A DNA stretch of 64,000 bases, taken from Thiotrichaceae bacterium. Lineage in GTDB: Bacteria > Pseudomonadota > Gammaproteobacteria > Beggiatoales > Beggiatoaceae. A program made the translations under genes and the position numbers. The notes beneath the pieces were generated by a model. The model had not been told where the DNA came from. It made no database searches and saw only the letters and a program-made list of their open reading frames with translations. The DNA lies in the NCBI GenBank assembly GCA_028688145.1, contig JAQTYU010000004.1, forward strand, positions 119,569-183,568, in the 5' to 3' direction. Shown piece after piece: positions 1 to 8,054 of this stretch. Numbering within the stretch: position 1 is the stretch's first letter; each line of letters starts with the position of its first letter.

Positions 1-703
1 ATATCCCTGATTGTGAACCCCACAAGCTCAAAGCAGCGGCTAATAAGCCCAAACTGGATGAACCTGTATCGCCCATAAAAATGCGCGCTGGGGGAAAATT
101 AAAGATTAAAAATCCTAAAGTGGCAGCCACAATTAACAGATTTAACCCAACAAATAGCGAATTTCCCGCTAAAGTCCCTAAAATGGCCAAACTGCCAAAT
201 CCAAAAACTGCCATTCCCCCCGCAAAACCGTCCATACCATCCATAAAATTGTAGAGATTTATCCACCACACCACGAACAGCAATGAACCCAAAATTTGCA
301 ACACGCTGGGTAAATGCCAAAGCTGTCCTGCAATTTGGATTTCTGTAATCCATAAATTGCCATGCGCCAGTAGCAGATACGCAGCCAAGAAATGCACACC
401 TAAACGACGCAAGGGCGATAAAGTGCGCCAGTCATCAATCAGGGAAACACTTGCGACTAATAACGTGCTAATCGCAATCCATAACAAAGGCTGAGCGGGT
501 AAGTTGAATAAAAAAGCAGCTATTAGGGAATTAACCGCTAAACTCGTGAAAATCGCAATTCCCCCCGTCACAGGCGTGGGACGAGTATGCAAGGAGCGTG
601 CATTAGGCGTATCCAACAAATTCAGACGCGCTTGAGGCGAGGCAAAATAATGGGTTAATCCCGCAGCAAGGCAAAAAGTGAACAGTAGCAGCGCGAAAGT
701 CAT
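1..703 (-). CDS. Glycosyltransferase family 4 (WecA/WbpL-type), partial
   Basis: Integral membrane enzyme that would transfer a sugar-1-phosphate to undecaprenyl phosphate, the first step of O-antigen or other surface glycan synthesis. About 234 codons are visible; the C-terminus lies beyond the window edge. Family signatures are present in order: DTPNARSLHTRP (31-42), the acidic pair in SLIDD (87-91), NFMDGMDG (152-159) and FMGDTGSSSLG (209-219), between hydrophobic segments. The ATG at 701-703 lies 12 bases after the dnaX stop, so it is probably cotranscribed with dnaX. WecA and WbpL cannot be told apart from this fragment. Confidence 0.88.
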   Translation of the reverse strand, partial: MTFALLLFTFCLAAGLTHYFASPQARLNLLDTPNARSLHTRPTPVTGGIAIFTSLAVNSLIAAFLFNLPAQPLLWIAISTLLVASVSLIDDWRTLSPLRRLGVHFLAAYLLLAHGNLWITEIQIAGQLWHLPSVLQILGSLLFVVWWINLYNFMDGMDGFAGGMAVFGFGSLAILGTLAGNSLFVGLNLLIVAATLGFLIFNFPPARIFMGDTGSSSLGLLAAALSLWGSQSGI

Positions 704-715
704 GGTCGGCGCGAA

Positions 716-2308
716 TTATTCTGGAGGAGTATCAGGGTTGGGATGAATGGTGATGCGGGCATCACAGTTTTCTTTCATTTGCGCCACAAAGGGATCACGC
801 AACACTTCGGATTCTAAAGCATTTTGTTCCGCTTGTTGGGCGCGTTGCTGCTGAATAGCAGGGGTTTCAGCAACGATATTTTCAACTTGAATTTGTAAGG
901 TAATCATTTGCCCAAGCACTTGCTGCAAGGCTTTTTCCAAACTCTTTTCACGATCTTTGCTGAAAAATACTTTATGATTCGAATTTAATGCCAAATGCCA
1001 AACCGTAGCATCTCGCTGTTTTAACACACAATTTAAAGCCAGTTGCAAGACAACTCCGCCGATAGGCAAACTACGCACAATGCTTGCCCAATCACTGTCA
1101 CTGGTTACACTTGGCAAGGCAGGTGCAACAACAGGGGGCGGGGCAGATTGTGCGATTTGTTGTTGAGGCGCATGGTTGGGCGCGGGCGTTTGCACCGTGG
1201 GCGCAGCGGTTTGAATCAAACCTGCGGCGGGGCGAAATGCCAGCATTCGCAATAAAACCATTTCAAAACCACCACGCGGATCGGGTGCAAGCGGTAAATC
1301 TCTGCGCCCGTGCAAGGCAATTTGATAAAATAATTGCACATCTTCAGGCGATAAACTTTGTGCTAAAGCTTGTAATTGCTCACTTTCACCCAGATTCGGA
1401 TCGAGACTATTGGGCACAAATTGCAGCAGTGCGATTTGTTGCAAACTGCTTAATAAATCCCCAAGCACGCTGTTAAAATCAGGATTGCGCTCTGCCAATT
1501 GGGCGACACGTTGCAGTAATTCGGGGGCATTTTGCGCGGCAAGGGCTTGTAATAATTCCAGCACTAAATGCTGATCCAACGTGCCCAACATATTTCCCAC
1601 ATCAGCTTGGGTTAATGCGCCCGCACCATAAGCAATCGCTTGATCGAGTAAACTTAAAGCATCGCGTAAACTGCCATCAGCCGCATGGGCGATGAGTTGT
1701 AAAGAGGGTAAATCATGGGCAATTTCTTCGGCTTGCATGATTTTTCCCAGATGCTGGGTAATTTGATCGACGGGCAGGCGTTTTAAACTGAATTGCAGGC
1801 AACGCGACAGAATTGTCGGCGGTAATTTTTGCGGATCGGTGGTTGCGAGCAAGAATTTGACGTGCGGCGGTGGCTCTTCCAAGGTCTTCAATAAAGCATT
1901 GAAGCTGTGCGTGGAAAGCATGTGCACTTCGTCAATTAAATAGACTTTGTAACGCCCGCGTGTGGGGGCATATTGCACGTTTTCGAGCAAATCACGGGTG
2001 TCTTCGACCTTGGTGCGTGAGGCTGCATCGACCTCAATCATATCCACGAAACGCCCCTCATCGATTTCCAGACAAGTTTTACACTGTCCGCAAGGATAGG
2101 CACTGATGCCCGTTTCACAGTTGAGTGATTTGGCTAAAATACGTGCAATCGTGGTTTTACCTACGCCGCGTGTTCCTGTGAACAGATAGGCATGGTGTAA
2201 ACGATTATTATCGAGGGCATTTGTGAGAGCACGCAACACATGCGCTTGTCCCACCATTTCGGGAAAATTACGGGGTCGCCACTTTCGGGCTAGGACTTGA
2301 TACGCCAT
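716..2308 (-). CDS. dnaX: DNA polymerase III subunit gamma/tau
   Basis: Clamp-loader ATPase of the replicative polymerase. Visible features: Walker A GTRGVGKT (45-52), zinc-binding cysteines C64, C73, C76 and C79, Walker B with LIDEVHM, and the sensor/arginine-finger LSRC. The C-terminal third is Ala/Gln/Pro-rich and low in complexity, as in tau. At 530 residues it is shorter than E. coli tau (643). No classic A-AAA-AAG slippery site was noticed, so a short gamma form made by frameshifting is not supported. It follows the SRP RNA and tRNA-Ser on the same strand. Confidence 0.96.
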   Translation of the reverse strand: MAYQVLARKWRPRNFPEMVGQAHVLRALTNALDNNRLHHAYLFTGTRGVGKTTIARILAKSLNCETGISAYPCGQCKTCLEIDEGRFVDMIEVDAASRTKVEDTRDLLENVQYAPTRGRYKVYLIDEVHMLSTHSFNALLKTLEEPPPHVKFLLATTDPQKLPPTILSRCLQFSLKRLPVDQITQHLGKIMQAEEIAHDLPSLQLIAHAADGSLRDALSLLDQAIAYGAGALTQADVGNMLGTLDQHLVLELLQALAAQNAPELLQRVAQLAERNPDFNSVLGDLLSSLQQIALLQFVPNSLDPNLGESEQLQALAQSLSPEDVQLFYQIALHGRRDLPLAPDPRGGFEMVLLRMLAFRPAAGLIQTAAPTVQTPAPNHAPQQQIAQSAPPPVVAPALPSVTSDSDWASIVRSLPIGGVVLQLALNCVLKQRDATVWHLALNSNHKVFFSKDREKSLEKALQQVLGQMITLQIQVENIVAETPAIQQQRAQQAEQNALESEVLRDPFVAQMKENCDARITIHPNPDTPPE

Positions 2309-2349
2309 GTTGATTTGCGTCTAAAATAAGGGAGCTTGGCGTGATTAGG

Positions 2350-2458
2350 GAGGCAACTCATGCCAGCGACACTTCGGCACACGTTCCACTGCTGCCGCTG
2401 CTTCTTTCCAGACCTGACGGGGTTCACAGTTTCGCATTGCGAAGGAACCGACATGAAT
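2350..2458 (-). ncRNA. ffs: Signal recognition particle 4.5S RNA
   Basis: The minus strand carries the SRP domain IV hallmark: CAGGTCTGGAAAGAAGCAGC closely matches the consensus CAGGTCCGGAAGGAAGCAGC. The flanks pair into one long hairpin: about ten bases at the 5' end (around 2449-2458) pair with the 3' end (around 2350-2360), including CATG with CATG. The RNA would bind Ffh for cotranslational membrane targeting. It sits between tRNA-Ser and dnaX. Exact ends are approximate. Confidence 0.92.
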
Positions 2459-2468
2459 CACCATAAAC

Positions 2469-2558
2469 TGGCGGAGAGAGAGGGATTCGAACCCTCGATA
2501 CGGATTAACGTATACACACTTTCCAGGCGTGCTCCTTCAGCCACTCGGACACCTCTCC
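2469..2558 (-). tRNA. tRNA-Ser (anticodon GGA), CCA encoded
   Basis: On the minus strand, acceptor GGAGAGG (2552-2558) pairs with TCTCTCC (2473-2479), with one G-T pair. Discriminator G and a genomically encoded CCA (2469-2471) follow. The anticodon stem CACGC/GTGTG encloses a seven-base loop with GGA. A long variable arm and the T arm GAGGG-TTCGAAT-CCCTC complete a class II, 90-nt serine tRNA. It lies directly upstream of the SRP RNA gene. Confidence 0.95.
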
Positions 2559-2759
2559 AGCACCAACAACCAGATTTAACAGATGGTTGCTGTATTTAAG
2601 CTGCGTATGTTACTACGTAACACTACAGCCGTCTAGGTTTGGGCGTAAATATTTCAAGAAGTTTAGCTGTTGTTTAATAAAACTCGGTTTGTTTTTTACA
2701 GCGTGGAATGTCATCTAAGAAAAATTGTTTGCGTTCAGCACAAGTGAGACGAATATTTT

Positions 2760-2909
2760 CTATAGAACCGATTTGAAGTCTTGTGTAAGATATAAAAGAT
2801 GAGGGATAGAGAATCAAAGCGAGATAAAATAAGTCCTTATTCCAGTAGTCTGAACGATGCAGAGTGGGCAGAGCTCCCCAAAGACTTCCCAGCGTATTCA
2901 ACAGTCTAA
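2760..2909 (+). pseudogene. IS5-family (IS427-type) transposase 5' fragment
   Basis: An ATG at 2799 opens 36 codons that end in a stop. The product contains YSSSLNDAEWAEL, the usual N-terminus of small IS5/IS427 transposases. Sequence from about 2760 matches, inverted, the sequence ending at 43559, starting at the same base; this marks the probable left end of the element (TATAGAACCGATTT). After the shared CAGTCTA the homology stops, so the rest of this copy is gone. The copy near 43.5 kb has the complementary deletion. Confidence 0.8.
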
Positions 2910-2944
2910 ATGAAATTATTGCACAAACTGACTTTTCAACATGA

Positions 2945-3343
2945 GAATATATTTTACATAGTGAATTTAGTGGAAATAATCTAATTTGGCTTAGAAATCG
3001 GCTTTGTCATCATCAACCAATATGGAAAAAATTTGGTGTTTCAGATGAAACATCAGCAATTACACATTTACGAGATAAAATTCAAAAGCATGAGGAACGG
3101 TTAAAGTTAATTAGTCCTGATAGTGTGAAATTACTCGAAAATGAAGGAATACTACAACGTGCTCGTAGAGTTTGTTCCATAGATACAATTCAACATTTCC
3201 GAGGCGTGACAGTAACTCATCAGGTTGAATCTATGGATGGTTTTAATAAGTTGATAGATAAATGCTTTCAGGAAGATAACACCCTGAAAGTGGAAGTCTT
3301 TCACAAAGGAGCATCGAAAAGTATTTTATGGACTCCTGCATAG
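2945..3343 (+). pseudogene. C-terminal fragment of a possible Abi-like protein
   Basis: An open frame without an upstream ATG runs from 2945 to a TAG at 3343; GTG 3125 is the first plausible start, and it would miss the conserved part. The segment WLRNRLCHHQPIWKKFG resembles the RNR-x-x-HHEPIW signature of Abi_2-type abortive-infection proteins, which carry an RX4-6H HEPN-like motif. It abuts the IS remnant on its left, which probably removed the N-terminus. Family assignment rests on this one motif. Confidence 0.45.
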
Positions 3344-3752
3344 GAAAATAAAGATCAGAACTACTTGAGAGATATGTATTTCTATACATGTTTGTTGTTC
3401 AGAAACTATTGCCAAAATAAAGGGCACTATTTTGGATCGTTCCAATTACAAAAACTATATTATCCTGATCACGAGTGTTGCTTTACAGCCCTTGTATGAT
3501 TCATCCTAATTGATTGCACTATTACTGTGTTCATCTTAATCTTTCAAGGATTCACAACACAGTTAAAACTTCAGCACGTTCGTGAATTTCAAAATAACCA
3601 ACTGATTTACCACGAAAACAATCACAAGCTAAAACCCCCGATATTTTTGCCCCGTTTGGCTGACAAACTATAGATTTTATTAAGATGCAATGGTACGCTT
3701 AAGACTGTAGATGAGTCTCACTCTCAACTAAATTCTTATTTAGGAGTTATTC
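3344..3752 (+). other. Intergenic region upstream of feoA
   Basis: AT-rich, no convincing gene. A Shine-Dalgarno TAGGAG (3741-3746) precedes feoA. No good match to a Fur box (GATAAT arrays) was found here, which is unusual for a feo operon. Confidence 0.5.
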
Positions 3753-3989
3753 ATGAGCAGCACCAGTCTTGCACAATTAAAACCCGGTCAAATTGGTATC
3801 ATTACGAATTTAGATATAGAAGAAGGTTTATATCGTCGCCTACTGGCAACAGGCGTGCGGATTGGTAAACCCATAGAAATGTTACGCAGCATATTTTCAC
3901 ACGGACCTTTGCATGTCCGCATCGGCATGACCGAAATTATGCTGCGTCGTACAGAAGCTCAAAATATTAAGGTGACTATCACTTCATGA
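3753..3989 (+). CDS. feoA: Ferrous iron transport protein A
   Basis: Small SH3-like cytosolic partner of FeoB, 78 residues, the usual FeoA size. It opens with the typical L-x-x-L-K-P-G-Q-x-G stretch and carries R-L-L-A-T-G-V-R-I-G, matching the family's RL...GL..G core. The start follows a TAGGAG ribosome-binding site. The stop overlaps the feoB start (ATGA at 3986-3989), so the two are translationally coupled. Confidence 0.9.
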   Translation: MSSTSLAQLKPGQIGIITNLDIEEGLYRRLLATGVRIGKPIEMLRSIFSHGPLHVRIGMTEIMLRRTEAQNIKVTITS

Positions 3990-5770
3990 AACGTGTCGCG
4001 CTCTTAGGAATGCCCAATACTGGCAAATCAACCTTTTTCAACCGCATCACGGGCGCAAGTGCCCGCGTCGGCAATTGGCCAGGAATGACAGTGGAATTGA
4101 TGACAGCGAAATTGCTGATCGGCTCTTCTATGGTTGAATTTATTGATTTGCCAGGGATTTATGATTTACCGGGGCTTTCCGAAGACGAAAAAGTTGTTGA
4201 GCGTTTTTTAGAAACTATGCCCTTGGATTTGTTAATCGTTGTGGTCAATACCACTCAGATTGAACGCCAATTAGGCTTATTGCTGCAATTACGTCAGTTA
4301 CAATTACCGACTTTAGTCGTGCTCAACATGGCAGACGAAGCCCAACAATTTGGGGTCAAAGTCGATATTGAACGTCTTTCTAAAAGTCTGGGCATGTCGA
4401 TGGTTTCCATTAGTGCCAAATATGGACAAGGCTATCCTGCTTTTTACCAAGAAATCCAAAAATTATTAGCCGATTCCACCGCGAGCACGGTGCAAGGTTT
4501 ACCGCATTTCTTAAGCCATGAAGAACTTGCCCCCCAAGTCGATGCCCTGATTAAACAATCGGTTGAAGTGCCGCTACAACTCTCGCCCACCCTGACCCAC
4601 AAGCTGGATCGAATTTTCCTGCATCATTGGTTAGGATTGCCGATATTTTTCTTCATCATGTATTTGTTGTTTCAGGGAATTTTTTTATTGGGCACACCGC
4701 TGCAAGATGGCATGGAATGGATACTCACCGCATTTAAAGAAACTTATCTTGCCCCGCTTTTGATGGATTTGCCCAAACCTTTACAAGGCTTGTTGCTCGA
4801 TGGGATTTATGATGGGGTGGGCACAGTTGCGACCTTTATTCCCATGATTTTGCTGTTTTTTCTGTTCATGACGGTGGTGGAAGACTCGGGCTATTTGTCC
4901 CGCGCCGCGTTTTTGATGGATGTATTAATGTCCAAAATGGGATTAGACGGACGCAGTTTTGTGATGATTCTCATGGGTTTTGGCTGCAACGTGCCCGCTT
5001 TGATGGGAACACGGGTGATGCAATCACGTCGTCTGCGTTTATTGAGTATGTTGGTGATTCCTTTCGCCTTATGTTCCGCGCGTTTACAAGTATTTTTATT
5101 TTTCATTGCCACGTTATTTAAGCCCGAACAAGCACCCTTGGTGTTGTTAAGTTTGTATATCGCAAGTTTTGCGGCAGCATTTGGAACAGCGTATTTATTC
5201 AAGGGCAGGTTTGCCAACAGCGAGCCGTTTATTTTAGAAATTCCGCCGTATCGCTTGCCCACGTTACGCCATATGTTTTTGCGTAGTTGGTTGGAATTAC
5301 AACATTTTATCGGACGTGCCAGTAATTTCATTGTGGTGGGGGTAATTTTGGTCTGGGTTTTAACCCATTTCCCCCCTGCCGCAGACCCCGCCAGTGCGGA
5401 AACTTTAGCAGGACGTTTGGGACATTTTCTTGCACCCATTTTTGAGCCGATTGGTATCGGGGCGCAGTTGGTGATTGCGCTGATGTTTGGATTTGTGGCA
5501 AAAGAAATCGTGGTCGGGGCGTTGGCAGTGATTTACGGTTTAGATAATTCACATTTAACCCAAGCGATTGCCCAGCAGGTTGATTGGATACAGGCGTATA
5601 GTTTTATGCTGTTTACGCTGTTGTATTCGCCTTGTTTGTCCACGGTGGCAACGATTCGGCAAGAATCTCAAAACTTGCGGTTTACGATTTTCAGTTTGTT
5701 ATGGTCGTTTGGGCTGGCGTGGGTGGTGTGTTTTATTTTTTATCAAAGTGCACGTTGGTTGGTACGTTAG
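3986..5770 (+). CDS. feoB: Ferrous iron transporter FeoB, compact form
   Basis: GTP-gated inner-membrane Fe(II) importer. N-terminal G domain: G1 GMPNTGKS (8-15), G3 DLPG (54-57), G4 NMAD, G5-like SAK. The membrane part has the family motif GFGCNVPALMGTR and then CSARLQVFL, where most FeoBs have Pro in place of this Gln. At 594 residues it is much shorter than E. coli FeoB (773) but complete from G domain to last helix. No feoC follows. Confidence 0.95.
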   Translation: MKRVALLGMPNTGKSTFFNRITGASARVGNWPGMTVELMTAKLLIGSSMVEFIDLPGIYDLPGLSEDEKVVERFLETMPLDLLIVVVNTTQIERQLGLLLQLRQLQLPTLVVLNMADEAQQFGVKVDIERLSKSLGMSMVSISAKYGQGYPAFYQEIQKLLADSTASTVQGLPHFLSHEELAPQVDALIKQSVEVPLQLSPTLTHKLDRIFLHHWLGLPIFFFIMYLLFQGIFLLGTPLQDGMEWILTAFKETYLAPLLMDLPKPLQGLLLDGIYDGVGTVATFIPMILLFFLFMTVVEDSGYLSRAAFLMDVLMSKMGLDGRSFVMILMGFGCNVPALMGTRVMQSRRLRLLSMLVIPFALCSARLQVFLFFIATLFKPEQAPLVLLSLYIASFAAAFGTAYLFKGRFANSEPFILEIPPYRLPTLRHMFLRSWLELQHFIGRASNFIVVGVILVWVLTHFPPAADPASAETLAGRLGHFLAPIFEPIGIGAQLVIALMFGFVAKEIVVGALAVIYGLDNSHLTQAIAQQVDWIQAYSFMLFTLLYSPCLSTVATIRQESQNLRFTIFSLLWSFGLAWVVCFIFYQSARWLVR

Positions 5771-5812
5771 AGGAAAACTCGTGGCTTGGGCTGGCGATAA
5801 GAGATTTTTGAA

Positions 5813-6166
5813 ATGATAGAAATTGGCGATATTGTTCAAGTGGATTATGACCTCACAGATACGCCCTTAAAAATGGGAATGTTGGGAACTGTTGTACATC
5901 AACACACAGCACACGCCTATGAAATAGAAGTGTTGGATGATGTTTTTGAGGGATGTACTTTTGCGATTCAACCCGAACAAGTCACTGTGGTGTGGAGTAT
6001 TCGTCAGTCCACATGGTTACCTAAACGTAAAATTGCAATGCAAACCGCATGGCATATTGTGAAAGGCATACATAAGAGCTTTTCAGAAAGCCAGAAACTT
6101 GCTTGGCAAAACGTCGGGAAAATTCAAGAGTATTCTAGTAATCGCGAACTGACAGCTATTGTTTGA
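5813..6166 (+). CDS. Hypothetical protein with DUF4926-like N-terminus
   Basis: 117 residues. The first ~65 (IGDIVQVDYDL, GMLGTVVHQHT, YEIEVLDD) resemble DUF4926, a small beta-rich domain often found in toxin-antitoxin or accessory neighbourhoods. The remainder is basic and unplaced. It starts 42 bases after feoB and could be in the same transcript, but it is not a known Feo component. A hairpin at 6168-6192 follows. No function can be claimed. Confidence 0.6.
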   Translation: MIEIGDIVQVDYDLTDTPLKMGMLGTVVHQHTAHAYEIEVLDDVFEGCTFAIQPEQVTVVWSIRQSTWLPKRKIAMQTAWHIVKGIHKSFSESQKLAWQNVGKIQEYSSNRELTAIV

Positions 6167-6167
6167 T

Positions 6168-6192
6168 GTTGGGTTGCCAGAAGCAACCCAAC
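6168..6192. terminator. Perfect 10-bp hairpin between convergent genes
   Basis: GTTGGGTTGC-CAGAA-GCAACCCAAC lies between the stops of two convergent genes. There is no T tract, so it could be a bidirectional terminator or simply a palindromic repeat. Confidence 0.45.
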
Positions 6193-6201
6193 CTACGCGG
6201 T

Positions 6202-7962
6202 TTACCAACCCTCTAATATCTTTAGTATTTCAGATAAACTAGATACACATGAATCTAGCATTTGATAAGCCTGCAACACCACAGGTTCATTTCGGTCTAT
6301 ACGGACTAATTTAAAAGCGTCATTAGTTTTTCCATCACTGGGTAAATGTGCATCAGCAAGTCTAAGGTCATACACTCCTGCTAAAGCTGACATAATATTT
6401 CTTGCCCTTTCTGCCCCTACCTTTGAGGCTAATAACTTTTCTAGGGACTTTAGAGAACCCCATTTTTCACCTTTAGATGGGGATACTATTTTTTGTATTG
6501 CCCCTGCGTTTAAGCTATCAGCAGTTAATCTAGCAATATCTTTTGCCAGAGCAAATAAACTTGCATCATCTGTGGCTCTAAATCTATGCACTTTAAGCAG
6601 TAACTCTGGAGTTATTTCATGCTGATTAAACAATAAAAATCCTAATTTCTGCTGACTAATTTCATTGAGGGACTTTATAACTTCACAAAATAATGTTTCA
6701 GGTGCTTTTGTATCAGTAGGATCACATCTTACTTGTGACGCTAATAACTCATCAGATACTCCACCATCAGGTGTAATATTGTGAGCATTCCAGATTTGTT
6801 GTTGCCAATTGGGAAGCAAGCCTATATCTTTTGCATAAACATTGATATACCCCAAACTATTCATTCCAAAATGAACGCTATCTTCAGTTGAACATGCAAT
6901 ACTGCCCGTGTTTCGTGTATAAAACGTTAAAGAACCTCCTCGACGATTAGATAAAGCCATTATTACATCAGATTTAAACCACAACCACTGACGTAAACTA
7001 CAAAGATCATTACCTTTAACCATCTTGCCATCAACATCAATAATAAAAAAAACTGGAGGTGTTTCATCTCTTCTGATTTTTGAACTATATTTGCCAGGTT
7101 CTACCCATTCGTTATGCCAAAATTCCCCTAATATTCGATACAGCTTTTTCCCTGTGGAATAAAACTCCCATGATTCTGATCTCGAGTGTTCATCAGCAGG
7201 AATTTCCGAAAGGTCAGGCACATCGCAAGTCTCATCAATGTCTGTTCGTGAAAAATGGTGTACCGCCGTTTTTGTACCATATGTGTAACCACCTTCATGT
7301 ATAGGAATAATACGACCTTCCCAACGGTCTAATTTAACTTCCTCACGTTTTTCGCCGTCTTTCCAATCAATAAAAGACATGTCATTGACAATAACGTCTC
7401 TCCCATAATAAGAAGAGATATAAAGCCCCATGTTTCTGGCGCATAAATAATCCTTTAAATATTCAGTTTTCATTTCTAACAATACAGGCTGTTGATCATC
7501 ACTTTTTTTCAGTCTTGCAACTTCGATATATCCAGATTCGGGACAAATCCAAATATCCCCTTCTCTGTACAAGCCAAGTGTTAAAACTACATCCTGATGT
7601 AAATGCCAATCTTCAGGATACTCGCCAACACTTGGCTGAACTAACACTAGATAAATACCTTCAACACAAATTCCTTGATTATTTTCATAAATAAAAGCAT
7701 CCGCAGGAAAATACGTTCCATCTTCATGACAATAACCAGAGTGAGGAGAACGAAGCCCCATATCTCTCCATCTTAATTCTTCAGCGTAATCTTTTTTATC
7801 TACAGGAAAAACAGCGCAACTAGCCCCAAAAAAAACGTCTTTGTAACCTTCATAACCATGCTTTCCACTTTGTTCACATTGAACGGCTTTGAGAGGAATC
7901 CAAGCTGATTTATTAAAGCTTTTACGACGTATATCAGACATTTCAAACCAATCTTGATTCAT
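6202..7962 (-). CDS. Large uncharacterised protein, possible C-terminal HEPN domain
   Basis: 586 residues, no signal peptide or membrane segment seen, Trp/Tyr-rich N-terminal two thirds. I do not recognise the family as a whole. The last ~60 residues contain YDLRLADAHLPS, where R534 and H539 fit the R-x4-H signature of HEPN ribonuclease-like domains, inside predicted helices. The gene stands alone between feo and the VWA gene, facing the opposite way to feo. It has a lower-GC, accessory look. Defence or RNA-processing roles are possible but are inference only. Confidence 0.75.
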   Translation of the reverse strand: MNQDWFEMSDIRRKSFNKSAWIPLKAVQCEQSGKHGYEGYKDVFFGASCAVFPVDKKDYAEELRWRDMGLRSPHSGYCHEDGTYFPADAFIYENNQGICVEGIYLVLVQPSVGEYPEDWHLHQDVVLTLGLYREGDIWICPESGYIEVARLKKSDDQQPVLLEMKTEYLKDYLCARNMGLYISSYYGRDVIVNDMSFIDWKDGEKREEVKLDRWEGRIIPIHEGGYTYGTKTAVHHFSRTDIDETCDVPDLSEIPADEHSRSESWEFYSTGKKLYRILGEFWHNEWVEPGKYSSKIRRDETPPVFFIIDVDGKMVKGNDLCSLRQWLWFKSDVIMALSNRRGGSLTFYTRNTGSIACSTEDSVHFGMNSLGYINVYAKDIGLLPNWQQQIWNAHNITPDGGVSDELLASQVRCDPTDTKAPETLFCEVIKSLNEISQQKLGFLLFNQHEITPELLLKVHRFRATDDASLFALAKDIARLTADSLNAGAIQKIVSPSKGEKWGSLKSLEKLLASKVGAERARNIMSALAGVYDLRLADAHLPSDGKTNDAFKLVRIDRNEPVVLQAYQMLDSCVSSLSEILKILEGW

Positions 7963-8014
7963 TTTATTTCCTTAATTAACAATGAGATTTAGATAATGTA
8001 TTACCAAAGGTTCA

Positions 8015-8047
8015 AGACCCGCTAGACATCCAAAACCCAGCAGGTCT
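8015..8047. repeat. Degenerate CCTGCTAGG palindrome
   Basis: AGACCCGCTAG...CCAGCAGGTCT is an imperfect inverted repeat. It is a decayed relative of the perfect palindrome AGACCTGCTAGG...CCTAGCAGGTCT at 55169-55201. It lies just downstream of the VWA gene. Confidence 0.55.
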
Positions 8048-8054
8048 AATTTCA

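Noticed and set aside
716..1300. Programmed frameshift in dnaX
   Set aside because: No A-AAA-AAG slippery heptamer with a following hairpin was found in the relevant part.
2360..2599. Plus-strand open frame of 79 codons
   Set aside because: It lies across the SRP RNA and tRNA-Ser genes on the other strand; no independent coding support.
3600..3752. Fur box upstream of feoA
   Set aside because: No GATAAT array reaching even a weak match.
4891..5439. 182-codon minus-strand frame within feoB
   Set aside because: Antisense shadow of a clearly coding, conserved gene; basic low-complexity product.
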